Shown piece by piece: positions 1 to 9,827 of a DNA stretch of 52,766 nt; position 1 is the stretch's first letter; every line of letters starts with the position of its first letter. The stretch is from an uncultured beta proteobacterium (lineage in GTDB: Bacteria; Pseudomonadota; Gammaproteobacteria; Burkholderiales; SG8-39): assembly GCA_903859155.1 (NCBI GenBank), contig CAIOLO010000108.1:1-52766 (forward strand). Reading direction: 5' to 3'. Under the pieces are notes generated by a model. That model was not told the DNA's origin. It saw only the letters and a list, made by a program, of their open reading frames with translations, and did no database searches. A program made the position numbers and the translations under genes.

Positions 1-1
1 C

Positions 2-3000
2 GAAGTGGTGTCCTTCGGCACGCCGGCGCAGCTGAAGGCGACGCACTCGCTCACCGCCGAGTACCTCTCCGGCCGCAAGCGCGCCGACGGCGGCATCGCG
101 CCCAAACCGGTTCGGCCGGACGCGGCGCACATCGCATTGCTCGGCGCGACCGAGCACAACCTGAAGCACATCGACGTCGCCATTCCGCTGGGACATCTGG
201 TGTGCATCAGCGGCGTTTCGGGCTCGGGCAAATCGACGCTGGTGCAGGACGTGCTCTATGCGGCCCTGCGCAAAGCCAAAGGCAAGCCCACCGAAACGCC
301 CGGCGCACATCGCGCACTCAGAGGGGCAGAGCTGATCGAGGACGTGGTGATGGTGGACCAGTCGCCCATCGGCCGGACCACGCGCTCCAACCCGGCAAGC
401 TACGTCGGCGCCTTCGACGCCATCCGCAATCTGTTCGCGCGCGAACCGATGGCGGTCGAGCGCGGCTACACCGCCGGCACCTTCAGCTTCAACTCCGGCA
501 ACGGGCGCTGCCCGACCTGCGGCGGCAACGGCTTCGAGCACGTGGAGATGCAGTTCCTGTCCGACGTGTACCTGCGCTGCCCCGACTGCAACGGCCGGCG
601 CTTCCGTGCCGAGGTGCTGGAAGTCACGCTCGCTGGCAAGGCTGGCGGGCCGGCATTGTCGCTCGCCGATGTGCTCGAACTCACCGTGGCCGAAGCGCTC
701 GCCTTCTTTTCCGATCACGCGCAGGTGCAAGCCGTGCTCGCTCCGCTGGCCGACGTCGGTCTCGAATATCTCAAGCTCGGCCAGCCGGTGCCCACGCTCT
801 CCGGCGGCGAAGCGCAGCGTCTCAAACTTGCCGGGCACCTGGTCGAAGCGACAAAGGGAGCACCGGCCGCAGGCGGCCTCGCGCGCAAGGGCAAGCTGTT
901 CCTGTTCGACGAACCCACCACCGGGCTGCACTTCGACGACATCGCGAAACTGCTCGGTGCCTTGCGCAAGCTCATCCTCACCGGACATTCGGTGGCGGTG
1001 ATCGAACACAATCTGGACATGATCCGCGCCGCAGATTGGATCATCGACCTCGGGCCGGAAGGCGGCGATGCCGGCGGTGAAATCGTGTGCACCGGCACAC
1101 CGGCGGACTTGAGAGCGCACGCCGTGTCGCACACCGGACGCGCGCTGCGGGAATACGATGCCGCACTGGGGCAATCGGCTGGAGAGCCTTACCAGCCGGG
1201 CGTCTCCGAAGATTTGCCTCTGCAACAAGCGCTCCGCACCCGGAATAACTGCATCAAGATCCACAACGCGCGCGAGCACAACCTGCAGAACGTGGACGTG
1301 GAAATTCCGCGCAACCAGTTCACCGTGATCACCGGTGTCTCAGGCAGCGGCAAGTCCACGCTCGCCTTCGACATCCTGTTCGCCGAAGGCCAGCGGCGTT
1401 ACCTCGAATCGCTCAACGCCTATGCGCGCCAGTTCGTGCAGCCGGCCTCGCGGCCCGATGTCGACGCCATCTACGGCATTCCGCCGACCGTGGCCATCGA
1501 GCAGCGCACCAGCCGCGGCGGCAGGAAGAGCACGGTGGCCACGCTCACCGAGATCTATCATTTCCTGCGCCTGCTGTACGTAAAACTGGGCACGCAATTC
1601 TGCCCCGCCTGTGAGGTGGCGATCGAGCCGCAGAGCGCCGATGCCATCGCCGCGCGCCTCGCGCGCGAATACAAGGGCGTGCGCATCGGCCTGCTCGCGC
1701 CGCTGATCGTCAACCGCAAGGGCTTCTACACCGACCTCGCCAAGTGGGCGCGCGGCAAGGGTTACACGCACCTGCGCGTCGACGGCGGATTCCTACCCAC
1801 CGACCGCTGGCCGCGCCTGGACCGGTTTCGCGAGCACAGCATCGAACTGCCGGTGGCCGATCTGAGCGTCAGCGCGGCCAATGAGAAGGCGCTGCGCACG
1901 GCGCTTGCCGCCACCCTTGAATTGGGCAAAGGGGTGGTGCTGGTGCTCGCCCCCCTGGATCGGCTGGCGACGGCCTTCGAGAAAGCGCGCGCCGCGGGAA
2001 AATCCGCGCCGGTTGAAGTGGAGCTGCAGCAGCGCTTCTTCTCCACCAAACGCGCCTGCCCCTGCTGCGCGCGCAGCTTCGCCGAGCTCGATCCGCGCCT
2101 GTTTTCATTCAACTCGCGCCACGGCTGGTGCCCCGCGTGCTATGGCACCGGCCTCGCCTTGTCCGGGTTCGACGCGGAGCAGACCGGCGAGGAGATTTAT
2201 TGGAACGCGTGGTTCGAGGGCGTGGCCGAACCCTGCGGCCACTGCCATGGCGCGCGGCTCAACCAGGAGGCCCTCGCCGTGCGCTACCTGGGGCGCTCCA
2301 TTTCCGCGCTGGCGGCACAGCCTATCGACCGGCTCGGCGTGGTCTTCCGTGACCTGCACCTGGCCGGACGCGAGGCCGAGATCGCGCGCGACATCCTTGC
2401 CGAACTGCAGTCGCGGCTTGCGTTTCTCGCCGAGGTGGGACTGGGCTACCTGGCGCTGGATCGCGCCGCGCCCACGCTCTCGGGCGGCGAGGCGCAGCGC
2501 ATCCGCCTTGCGGCCCAGCTGGGTTCCAACCTGCGCGGCGTGTGCTACGTGCTCGATGAGCCGACCATCGGCCTGCACCCGCGCGACAACCGCATCCTGC
2601 TCGATACCCTGGAGAAGCTGCAAAAAAAGGGCAATACGCTGGTGGTGGTGGAGCACGACGAGGACACCATCCGCCGCGCCGCCCAGGTGCTCGATCTCGG
2701 ACCCGGCGCCGGCAAACAGGGCGGGCACGTCATGGCGATGGGCACCGCGGCCGAACTGATGCGCAATCCGGATTCGGTCACGGGGCGCTACCTCGCCCAC
2801 CCCACGCGCCACCCCTCCAGGGCACGCCACCCGGTGCTGCGCGATACCCCCTCGCTTGCGATCCGCGGCGCCACGCTGCACAACCTCAGGAATATCGATG
2901 CACGCGTGCCGCTGGGCCGCTTGACAGTGATCACCGGCGTTTCCGGTTCCGGAAAATCGACGCTGGCGCGCGACGTGCTGCATGCCAATGCGGCGCGCAG

Positions 3001-3931
3001 CGTGGCCGTGGCGCTGCGACGCGCGAGGCGCGCAGCGGGCGGCGCGGCGTTCGGCGGCTGCCGCGAAATCAGCAATCTCGGCCTGCTCGGGCGCGTGCTG
3101 GAGGTCGACCAGACACCCATCGGCAAGACGCCGCGCTCCTGTCCTGCGACCTATGTCGGTTTCTGGGACGCGGTGCGACGCCTGTACGCGGAATCAAACG
3201 AGGCGCGCATGCGCGGCTGGTCCGCATCCCGATTCAGCTTCAACACCGCCGGCGGCCGCTGCGAGGCCTGCGAGGGACAGGGCGTGCGCCGCATCGAGAT
3301 GAGTTTTCTGCCCGATGTCAAAGTGCTGTGCGATGTCTGCCGCGGCGCGCGCTTCAACCCCGAGACGCTCGCGGTGCAATGGAAAGGCAAGTCCATCGGC
3401 GAGGTGCTGGCCATGAGCGTGGACGAAGCGGTGGGGTTTTTCGCCGCGCACGCCGCCATCCACCACGCGCTGCGCCTGCTGCAGGATGTCGGCCTGGGCT
3501 ATCTCACCCTGGGACAGCAGAGCCCGACTCTCTCGGGCGGCGAAGCGCAGCGCATCAAGCTGGTCACCGAACTGGCCAAGGTGAGAATCGATGCACCGGG
3601 CAATGCCGCCGCGCGCCCGGGGCGCGGCGGCGCGCAAGCCTCCACCCTGTATGTTCTCGACGAACCGACGGTTGGCCTGCACATGGCCGATGTGGAAAAG
3701 CTCACGCGCGTGCTGCACCGCCTGGTGGACGCGGGCAACACGGTGGTGGTGATCGAGCACAATCTGGATGTCATGGCCGAAGCAGACTGGATCATCGACC
3801 TCGGCCCCGAAGGCGGCGATGCGGGGGGGCGGATCGTGGTCCAGGGAGAACCCGCGAGTATCGTGAAGGCCGCGGCGCGCTCGCACACCGGGCGGGTGCT
3901 GGCGGAATTCCTCGAAGGACGGACGGACTGA
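2..3931 (+). CDS. uvrA: UvrA excinuclease subunit, giant tandem-fused form (5' end outside window)
   Basis: This is the DNA-damage recognition ATPase of nucleotide excision repair, and the reading frame is open to the left window edge. About 1,308 residues are visible. They hold three Walker A motifs (VSGSGKSTL near residues 71, 443 and 978 of the visible part) and three ABC signatures (LSGGEAQR near 265, 824 and 1174). They also hold UvrA-type zinc modules, for example CPTC...CPDC and CEAC...CDVC. A normal UvrA of about 940 residues has two ABC halves. Here the second half of one UvrA is followed in frame by a complete second UvrA, so the full protein should have four ABC halves and about 1,800-1,900 residues. 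Such long forms are known in betaproteobacteria and are usually additional to a standard uvrA. The diguanylate cyclase gene starts 4 bases after the stop, so the two are probably cotranscribed. Confidence 0.93.
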   Translation, partial: EVVSFGTPAQLKATHSLTAEYLSGRKRADGGIAPKPVRPDAAHIALLGATEHNLKHIDVAIPLGHLVCISGVSGSGKSTLVQDVLYAALRKAKGKPTETPGAHRALRGAELIEDVVMVDQSPIGRTTRSNPASYVGAFDAIRNLFAREPMAVERGYTAGTFSFNSGNGRCPTCGGNGFEHVEMQFLSDVYLRCPDCNGRRFRAEVLEVTLAGKAGGPALSLADVLELTVAEALAFFSDHAQVQAVLAPLADVGLEYLKLGQPVPTLSGGEAQRLKLAGHLVEATKGAPAAGGLARKGKLFLFDEPTTGLHFDDIAKLLGALRKLILTGHSVAVIEHNLDMIRAADWIIDLGPEGGDAGGEIVCTGTPADLRAHAVSHTGRALREYDAALGQSAGEPYQPGVSEDLPLQQALRTRNNCIKIHNAREHNLQNVDVEIPRNQFTVITGVSGSGKSTLAFDILFAEGQRRYLESLNAYARQFVQPASRPDVDAIYGIPPTVAIEQRTSRGGRKSTVATLTEIYHFLRLLYVKLGTQFCPACEVAIEPQSADAIAARLAREYKGVRIGLLAPLIVNRKGFYTDLAKWARGKGYTHLRVDGGFLPTDRWPRLDRFREHSIELPVADLSVSAANEKALRTALAATLELGKGVVLVLAPLDRLATAFEKARAAGKSAPVEVELQQRFFSTKRACPCCARSFAELDPRLFSFNSRHGWCPACYGTGLALSGFDAEQTGEEIYWNAWFEGVAEPCGHCHGARLNQEALAVRYLGRSISALAAQPIDRLGVVFRDLHLAGREAEIARDILAELQSRLAFLAEVGLGYLALDRAAPTLSGGEAQRIRLAAQLGSNLRGVCYVLDEPTIGLHPRDNRILLDTLEKLQKKGNTLVVVEHDEDTIRRAAQVLDLGPGAGKQGGHVMAMGTAAELMRNPDSVTGRYLAHPTRHPSRARHPVLRDTPSLAIRGATLHNLRNIDARVPLGRLTVITGVSGSGKSTLARDVLHANAARSVAVALRRARRAAGGAAFGGCREISNLGLLGRVLEVDQTPIGKTPRSCPATYVGFWDAVRRLYAESNEARMRGWSASRFSFNTAGGRCEACEGQGVRRIEMSFLPDVKVLCDVCRGARFNPETLAVQWKGKSIGEVLAMSVDEAVGFFAAHAAIHHALRLLQDVGLGYLTLGQQSPTLSGGEAQRIKLVTELAKVRIDAPGNAAARPGRGGAQASTLYVLDEPTVGLHMADVEKLTRVLHRLVDAGNTVVVIEHNLDVMAEADWIIDLGPEGGDAGGRIVVQGEPASIVKAAARSHTGRVLAEFLEGRTD

Positions 3932-3935
3932 CCCC

Positions 3936-5195
3936 ATGCAGCTGGACCTGTTTCGAATCTCCAGGCCGCTGCTTGTTCCGGTTGCCCTCATCGTCGGCAC
4001 CGCCCTGACGCTCGCCGCCGCTCCGGCATTGCCGTTATCACTGGTCACCATCGGCCCGGCACTGCCGTGGCTGGTGCTCATCACCGGCACGGGCCTGAGC
4101 GTGATGTTCAATCGCGGCCGCGCCTTCATCGCGTTTCTTTCCCTGCTGGCCGCCTATGCCGGAATCGGGATTGCCGCGTTCCTCGGCCCGCAGGGTTTTC
4201 TCGAGCACGCGGTATTCACGGCGATCACGCTGCTGGTGCCGGCCAATATCCTGTTCGCGCTGCTGTACGCCGAGCGCGGCGTCTACCAGCACCGCAATTA
4301 CCGCTGGTGGCTGATAGCGGCGAGCGAAATCATCGCGGTTGCCTGGGTCGCCAGCGCCGGACGCAATCCGCTCTCCGGCACTTTCTGGCAGGACCTGCTC
4401 GAGCACTGGCTGCTGAACTCCCCGCCCACCCCGCTGGCGGGCCGAATTCTCATTGCCACAGCTTTTGTCGCCGCGGTGTGGCGTGCCTGGCCCGCGCCGC
4501 CGGCCGGCGCACCGCGCCCCCTGGATGTCGGCATGGCCTCGCTGGTGGCCGCGTTCTACATTGCCTGCGAATGGTTCGCCACGGCGCATGCGTTCGGCGC
4601 ATTCATCACTACCGCTGGCGCACTGCTGCTGGTGGCGCTGATGCAGGAATCGCACCGCCTTGCCTTCTACGACGAACTCACCGGCCTGCCCGGCCGGCGT
4701 GCATTGGAGGAACGCCTGCCCGGGCTGGGACCCCAGTGCGTCATGGCGATGATCGACGTGGACCACTTCAAGAAATTCAACGACACCCACGGCCACGACA
4801 TCGGCGACCAGGTGCTGAAACTGGTGGCTGCGCGCCTCGCGCAGGTGAGCGGCGGCGGCACCGCCTATCGCTATGGCGGGGAGGAGTTCGCCGTGCTGTT
4901 TCCGGGTCGCCCGCTCGAGGACGCACTGCGCGCGCTCGAGGCACTGCGCGCATCGATTGAAAACTACGGCATGAAAGTTCGCAGCGACGACCGTCCTCGC
5001 GACGGCCAGGCGGGCAGCCAGCAACGCACTGGCCCTGCCGGCATCCTTTCAAGTCCGGACAAGGTGCTCTCGGTGACGGTCAGCATCGGCGTCGCGGAAC
5101 GCAAGGCGATGCAGAATCCCGCGGAGGTTTTGCGCGCCGCAGACAAGGCGCTGTACAGGGCCAAGGAGGGCGGACGCAACCGGGTGAGCCGCTGA
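3936..5195 (+). CDS. Membrane-anchored GGDEF diguanylate cyclase
   Basis: Makes cyclic di-GMP from two GTP. The 419-residue protein has a hydrophobic N-terminal half with roughly six or seven membrane segments (residues about 10-235), followed by a GGDEF domain. The active-site signature is GGEEF at residues 314-318 (preceded by RY), and a typical D-x-D-x-F-K stretch lies upstream (MIDVDHFKKFND). The RxxD inhibitory I-site expected just before the signature is absent; that stretch reads SGGG, so product inhibition there is unlikely. An inserted polar stretch (about residues 350-375) precedes the final SIGVAE segment. The start lies only 4 bases after the uvrA stop, which suggests translational coupling. 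The input signal is unknown. The c-di-GMP it makes could serve the MshEN protein and pili encoded further along, but that link is inference. Confidence 0.9.
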   Translation: MQLDLFRISRPLLVPVALIVGTALTLAAAPALPLSLVTIGPALPWLVLITGTGLSVMFNRGRAFIAFLSLLAAYAGIGIAAFLGPQGFLEHAVFTAITLLVPANILFALLYAERGVYQHRNYRWWLIAASEIIAVAWVASAGRNPLSGTFWQDLLEHWLLNSPPTPLAGRILIATAFVAAVWRAWPAPPAGAPRPLDVGMASLVAAFYIACEWFATAHAFGAFITTAGALLLVALMQESHRLAFYDELTGLPGRRALEERLPGLGPQCVMAMIDVDHFKKFNDTHGHDIGDQVLKLVAARLAQVSGGGTAYRYGGEEFAVLFPGRPLEDALRALEALRASIENYGMKVRSDDRPRDGQAGSQQRTGPAGILSSPDKVLSVTVSIGVAERKAMQNPAEVLRAADKALYRAKEGGRNRVSR

Positions 5196-5347
5196 TTCCG
5201 CATTCAGAATCTCAAAAAGAATATCGCAATCATCCGTAAAACCACGTCAATAATTACATTTTGTCAGTAAATGTTTGACAAATGAACGCGCAATCGAAGC
5301 AATGACGGCACCGCGATTGCGCGTGAGACGCTCGGATCAACAATTGA

Positions 5348-7681
5348 TCAATGAGGTTGCGCCACCGCCATCGCAGCAGGCTTGCCGGCCTTGGCCGCCT
5401 GCATCGCCATCCACACGCGCGACGGGGTGCAGGGCATGTCCAGGTGCGTCACCCCCGCGGGCGCGAGCGCATCGAGGATCGCGTTCATCATGGTGGGCAG
5501 CGACCCGGTGACGCCCGCCTCGCCGACTCCCTTCGCACCCAGCGGATTGGTCGGCGTGGGAACCGGATGGTCGAGCAGCGTGATCTTGCCGAGAAACCCG
5601 GCGCGCGGCATGAAGTAATCCATGAAACTGCCCGAGAGCAGCTGCCCGGTCTGCGGATCGTAGACGGCATGCTCGCCCAGCACCTGGCCGCAGCCCTGCG
5701 CAAGGCCGCCGTGCATCTGGCCTTCGACCAGCTGGTGGTTGATGATGTTGCCGGCGTCGTCGCAGGCAATATAGGAGAGCATCTCGATCTCGCCGGTGGC
5801 CTCGTCCACCTCGACTTCGGCGATGTGGCAGCCATTGGGCCAGGTCGGATCGTGCTTGCCCTGCACTTTTGAGTCGAGCGCAGCGGCGTTCTTCTTGACC
5901 AGCGCCTGCAGGCTCACGCCCCGGTCGGTGCCCTTGATGTGGAATTTGCCGTGATCGAATCCGATATCGTCTTCTGCGGCTTCGAGCTCCCTGGCCGCCA
6001 GCGCGATGCCTTTTTTGATCACTTCGCGCGAGCCCAGCAGCACGGCACTGCCGCCAAACTGCATGGAGCGCGAGCCGCCGGAGCCCCCGCCCAGCCCTTT
6101 GACCTTGGGGTCGCCCTCGATCACATGGATGTTTTCCAGCGCCACACCGAGAGCCTCGGCGGCCACCTGCGCGAACGCGGTTTCGTGGCCCTGTCCGGTC
6201 GATTTGGTATTGCAGTAGATGGTGATGAGCTTGCCCTCGGGGTTGAAGCGCAGTTCCACTTCGTCCACCGAAGAGCCGGCCGTCGATTCGATGCAGGCGG
6301 CCATGCCGCGCCCGAGCAGCTTGCCGCGCCCCCTGGCATCGGCCTTGCGCGCCTCCCAGGCGGCCGTGTCGCTCCAGTTGGCGGCCTTGGTCGCATCGGC
6401 CAGCACGCCCAGCGGATTGCCCGAGTCGTAGACGCTGCCATTCACCAGCTTGTAGGGAAAGCTGTCCTTCGCAATCATGTTGCGGCGGCGCAGTTCCGCC
6501 GCGTCGATCTTCAATTCGCGCGAGGCCTGTCCCACCAGCCGCTCGAGCATTGCGGACATGATGGGCCGCCCGGCGCCGCGATAGGCCGCCATCGGCGTGG
6601 TGTTGGTGAGGAACATCTGGTTGCGCCCACACGCGAGCGGCACGTCGTACAGGCCGGTCATCGGCGCGGTGGCGCGGAAATTGATGAACGCGCCGCTGGG
6701 GGTGGTATAGGCGCCCAGATTGGTGATGAACGAAAAGCGCATGGCCAGGAACCTGCCGTGCTCGTCGAGCGCAAGCTCGCCGGTGCTCACCACGTCGCGG
6801 CCCTGCTCATCGGTGAGGAATCCTTCGGAACGGCTGTTGCTCCACTTCACCGGCCTGCCCAGTTTCATCGACGCCAGGATCAGCACCGGGTATTCGGGAT
6901 AGATCTGCGAGCGCACGCCGAAGGCGCCGCCGACATCGTAGGACTCGACGTGCAGCCTGTCCTCGGTGACACCGAGCACGCCGCACAGGCTCGCGCGCAG
7001 GCCGTTGACCCCCTGCGATACCGAATAGAAGGTGGTGTGATCGGCCGCGGCATCGTGGTGTGCGATGGCGGTGCGCGTCTCCAGGGGATTGGCGACCACG
7101 CGGTTGTTATACAGGGAGAGTTTCACCACATGCCGGGCGGCGCGGATCGCCTCGTCCACCTTCGCCTCGTCGCTGCCGGTGCCGAAATCGAGCACCCGGT
7201 TGCCCGGCACGTTGCCGTGCAGTTGCGGGCTGCCTGCCTGCATCGCGTCCACCGCCCGGGTGACATGCGGCAGGTCGCGATAGTCGAGGACAATTTTTTC
7301 AGCCGCATCCTGGGCAACGGCAAGCGACTCGGCCACCACGCAGGCCACCGCCTCGCCCACGAAACGGACCCTGCCCTGCGCCAGCGCCGGCCGCACTGTC
7401 TTGATCAGTTCTGTTCCGTCGCGGCTCTTGCCGGCGATCGAATTGACCGGCATGGGCTTGAATCCCGCTGCGGCGATATCCTCGCCGGTGAATACGGCCA
7501 GCACGCCCGGCAACGCGAGAGCCGCGGCGGCGTCGATGGAAAGGATCTCGGCATGCGGGCGGTCAGAGCGCAGGAACGAGGCGTACAGTTGCCCGGGAAG
7601 GTTGCGGTCGCCGGTGTAGGAACCGGTGCCGGTGATGTAGCGGCGATCTTCGAGACGACCTTTGAAATCGTGAGTGCTCAT
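5348..7681 (-). CDS. Xanthine dehydrogenase/CoxL-family molybdopterin-binding large subunit (form II-like)
   Basis: Catalytic subunit of a molybdenum hydroxylase, 777 residues. Family marks are the N-terminal [11 protein letters not shown] stretch, the [10 protein letters not shown] loop, the AYRGAGRP segment, and GVGEAGV near the C-terminus, which carries the catalytic glutamate of the family. AYRGAGR is the form II pattern; genuine CO dehydrogenase has AYxCSFR, so CO is probably not the substrate. These enzymes normally need a [2Fe-2S] small subunit and an FAD medium subunit, but neither is encoded next to it. It therefore borrows partners from elsewhere or is an orphan. No clear Shine-Dalgarno precedes the ATG. 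A Bug-type binding protein and a cupin lie upstream on the same strand, which suggests catabolism of a small organic acid or heterocycle. Confidence 0.9.
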   Translation of the reverse strand: MSTHDFKGRLEDRRYITGTGSYTGDRNLPGQLYASFLRSDRPHAEILSIDAAAALALPGVLAVFTGEDIAAAGFKPMPVNSIAGKSRDGTELIKTVRPALAQGRVRFVGEAVACVVAESLAVAQDAAEKIVLDYRDLPHVTRAVDAMQAGSPQLHGNVPGNRVLDFGTGSDEAKVDEAIRAARHVVKLSLYNNRVVANPLETRTAIAHHDAAADHTTFYSVSQGVNGLRASLCGVLGVTEDRLHVESYDVGGAFGVRSQIYPEYPVLILASMKLGRPVKWSNSRSEGFLTDEQGRDVVSTGELALDEHGRFLAMRFSFITNLGAYTTPSGAFINFRATAPMTGLYDVPLACGRNQMFLTNTTPMAAYRGAGRPIMSAMLERLVGQASRELKIDAAELRRRNMIAKDSFPYKLVNGSVYDSGNPLGVLADATKAANWSDTAAWEARKADARGRGKLLGRGMAACIESTAGSSVDEVELRFNPEGKLITIYCNTKSTGQGHETAFAQVAAEALGVALENIHVIEGDPKVKGLGGGSGGSRSMQFGGSAVLLGSREVIKKGIALAARELEAAEDDIGFDHGKFHIKGTDRGVSLQALVKKNAAALDSKVQGKHDPTWPNGCHIAEVEVDEATGEIEMLSYIACDDAGNIINHQLVEGQMHGGLAQGCGQVLGEHAVYDPQTGQLLSGSFMDYFMPRAGFLGKITLLDHPVPTPTNPLGAKGVGEAGVTGSLPTMMNAILDALAPAGVTHLDMPCTPSRVWMAMQAAKAGKPAAMAVAQPH

Positions 7682-7980
7682 GAGAGTTTCGCTTGCAGGT
7701 TAGGGGTGAGGCGGAAATCCGCGGGGCGAAGGATATCAGCCCGGGCGCATCCGCTGGTTTTGTCGGCGCACCCCGGATCGCGAAACGCCGATCGGGCGGC
7801 CATGGCGGTGCCGGCCCGCGCGGGAGCAAGCCCGCGTCCCATGAACGCAAGCAAGTCTGGTTTTCCGTTGCAGGCACGCCAAGGTGCCTGTCGGAGAAAA
7901 GCGCGTTACCCGCAGACGGCGGTACCGGTCGCGCGTGTGCACCGGTCCGCCGGACTACATTGAGACACGATCCGCGAGAC

Positions 7981-8943
7981 TCAATCCGCCGTAATGTTCG
8001 CCGTCTTGGCGATCGCCGTCCAGCGCGTGATGTCGGCCTGGTGGAACTTCGCGAACTCCGCCGTCGGCCGACCGTCCGGCTCGATACCCAGCCCGATCAG
8101 CTTCTCCCTGACTTCGGGTTCCGCCATGCCTTTGACCAGTTCGTCCCGAATCCGATTGACGATGGCCGCAGGCGCGCCCGCGGGCAGGAACAATCCCATC
8201 CAGATGGTGACCTCCATGTCATTGATGCCGGCCTCGGCCATGGTGGGAATATCCGGCCAGAAGGAATGACGCTTGTTCGCAGTCACCGCCAGCCCGCGGA
8301 TCTTTCCCGATTTCAGCATGCCGATCGCGGGCGGCGGATCGGCGAAGGCAGTGGTGATTTCACCGGTCATGACGGCAGTGGTGAATTCGGCGCTGCTCTT
8401 GTACGGAATATGCTGAAAGACGGTGCCGGTGCGCAGGTTGAACAGTTCGCTGGTGAGCTGAAAAGTCGGCGCCGTGGATCCGTAATTCATCTTGCTCGGA
8501 TTGGCCTTGGCCATCGCCACCAGATCGGCGACGGTTTTTACCGGCAGCCCGCCGCTCACTATCAGGATCAACGGAAACGAACCGATCATGGTCACCGGCG
8601 TGAAATCCTTGATTGGCGAATAGGGCATTTTGGAAAATATCGCCGGGGCGATCGACATGGGTCCGGTCGGACCCATCAATATGGTGTAGCCGTCGGGCGA
8701 CGCATCGGCCACCGCACGGGGCGCGATAAAACCATTGGCGCCCGGCCGGTTTTCCACAATCATCGGCTGGCCGAAACCCTGGCCGAGCCGCGCCGCAACC
8801 ACACGCGCGACGATGTCGTTGCCGCCGCCGGCGGCGAAAGGAATGACCAGGCGCGACGGTTTGGACGGATAGCTTTGCGCCATCGCGCCCGCGGCAGCGA
8901 ACCCCAGGCATGCCAGCACCACAGTAAAACACAGCTTTTTCAT
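7981..8943 (-). CDS. Bug-family tripartite tricarboxylate transporter substrate-binding protein
   Basis: Periplasmic solute-binding protein of the Bug/TctC family, 320 residues. I chose the ATG at 8943 because GGAGGAG lies just upstream and the protein then begins with a clear Sec signal (MKKLC..., hydrophobic stretch, AMAQSYPSKP). An in-frame extension of 23 residues upstream is not needed. Family features include the post-signal YPSKPxRLVIPFAAGGGND segment and the ENRPGANG motif that contacts carboxylate ligands. No TctA or TctB membrane genes are near, which is common for the expanded Bug set of Bordetella-like bacteria. The ligand cannot be read from the sequence. It may form a transcription unit with the upstream cupin gene (118 bases away) and perhaps the downstream molybdenum hydroxylase. 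Confidence 0.92.
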   Translation of the reverse strand: MKKLCFTVVLACLGFAAAGAMAQSYPSKPSRLVIPFAAGGGNDIVARVVAARLGQGFGQPMIVENRPGANGFIAPRAVADASPDGYTILMGPTGPMSIAPAIFSKMPYSPIKDFTPVTMIGSFPLILIVSGGLPVKTVADLVAMAKANPSKMNYGSTAPTFQLTSELFNLRTGTVFQHIPYKSSAEFTTAVMTGEITTAFADPPPAIGMLKSGKIRGLAVTANKRHSFWPDIPTMAEAGINDMEVTIWMGLFLPAGAPAAIVNRIRDELVKGMAEPEVREKLIGLGIEPDGRPTAEFAKFHQADITRWTAIAKTANITAD

Positions 8944-9061
8944 CGTCTCCTCCGATTGAAAATCAAACCATGACCTCGTTGCGCCCAACCCACGGCGGGG
9001 CGGAACCGGCATTCTAGGGCCGTCCGAACAAACCCGGTGCGGCTGCGCGCGGCTTCATCCT

Positions 9062-9499
9062 TCAGAAATCGTGGCCGGAGCCCCGATACATGCGCGTATC
9101 GGCGGGAGCCTGGGTGCCGATAACGAGCACCTCCTCGTCGCCGATCACCTTCATGTTCCCGTGAGGAACGCCCGGCGGCGCATACAGCACATAACCGGGC
9201 TTGAACAGGTGCACCGTGCTGCCCAGGGTGATTTCGGCGGTTCCCTTGACACAGACGATCACCTCCTCCGACAGGGGGTGCGAATGCAGCACCGAGGTTT
9301 CGCCGGGTTTCAGCGTCAGGGCATGGACTCCCACCAGCCTCGCACCGGTCGGGGGGGTTGCGACCAGGCGTCTCTGGCCGGTGCCGGCCGGCAATCCCGG
9401 GATGTGGCTCGTTTCCGGATACTCCAGACCGTCATCGAGTTTGAACACCATGCCTTCGCGGGCGATCACCTTCGGGTCCTGCTTTAACGTGGGTTTCAT
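9062..9499 (-). CDS. Small cupin-domain protein
   Basis: A 145-residue single-domain cupin. The beta-barrel core with the histidine-rich metal motif is visible (VLHSHPLSEEVIVCVKG, then PGYVLYAPPGVPHG about 25 residues later), matching the two conserved cupin motifs G(X)5HXH(X)3-4E and G(X)5PXG(X)2H. It probably binds a divalent metal and acts as a small dioxygenase, isomerase or ligand-binding protein; the sequence does not say which. The ATG at 9499 is preceded by AAGGAG at good spacing. It is divergent from the iclR-type gene at 9828 and upstream of a Bug binding protein on the same strand, so a role in the same catabolic unit is plausible. Confidence 0.85.
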   Translation of the reverse strand: MKPTLKQDPKVIAREGMVFKLDDGLEYPETSHIPGLPAGTGQRRLVATPPTGARLVGVHALTLKPGETSVLHSHPLSEEVIVCVKGTAEITLGSTVHLFKPGYVLYAPPGVPHGNMKVIGDEEVLVIGTQAPADTRMYRGSGHDF

Positions 9500-9566
9500 T
9501 TCCAGTTACTCCTTATTGACAGACAAAGAAAAAGCGGGTGGCGCCTGCAGCCGGCCTTCAGCGCAG

Positions 9567-9622
9567 CCACCGGCGCGCCCTGCGGTTCATTCGGATGCCC
9601 CCCGGCATGGGCGCGCCGGTGG
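9567..9622. repeat. 13-bp perfect inverted repeat with 30-base loop
   Basis: CCACCGGCGCGCC (9567-9579) pairs exactly with GGCGCGCCGGTGG (9610-9622). The loop contains a small inner hairpin (ATGCC/GGCAT), and TTTT follows on the plus strand. It lies in the divergent region between the cupin gene and the iclR-type gene, GC-rich and separate from the AT-rich operators to its right. It could be a terminator, an attenuator or an insulating structure. Confidence 0.5.
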
Positions 9623-9700
9623 TTTTCGCGCTTCCGAGCCCGTCCCCGACCAACACCAAAACGCGCCTTCAAACCCGGCTGGATTGCTGCGGCACGAAAT

Positions 9701-9790
9701 TAGAACACTGTTCTACTTTTTCAGAATAGTATTCTGAAGTTTTCAGCTTTACAAATTAATTTATTATTCGAAAAAGAACACCGTTCTTTT
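9701..9790. promoter_or_regulatory. Three palindromic operators upstream of the iclR-type regulator
   Basis: In an AT-rich stretch just before the regulator start there are three dyads: TAGAACA-C-TGTTCTA (9701-9715), TCAGAATA-G-TATTCTGA (9721-9737) and AAAAGAAC-acc-GTTCTTTT (9772-9790). The first and third share a GAAC...GTTC core and the second is a variant (GAATA/TATTC). Centres lie at 9708, 9729 and 9781, so the spacings are 21 and 52 bases, close to whole helical turns (2 and 5). IclR-family proteins bind pseudo-palindromes as dimers or tetramers, and autoregulation is common. I infer these are the operators of the gene at 9828 and possibly also control the divergent cupin gene. Confidence 0.7.
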
Positions 9791-9827
9791 CCATTACCCT
9801 AGGGCACTACTCCACACGGAATCGACC

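Noticed and set aside
5939-7963. Long plus-strand open frame of 674 codons
   Set aside because: Antisense to the molybdenum hydroxylase large subunit, whose motifs are clear; the other frame has none.
7682-7980. Possible gene between the Bug gene and the molybdenum hydroxylase
   Set aside because: Open frames here are antisense extensions with Arg/Pro-rich composition; I see no start signal, domain or repeat.
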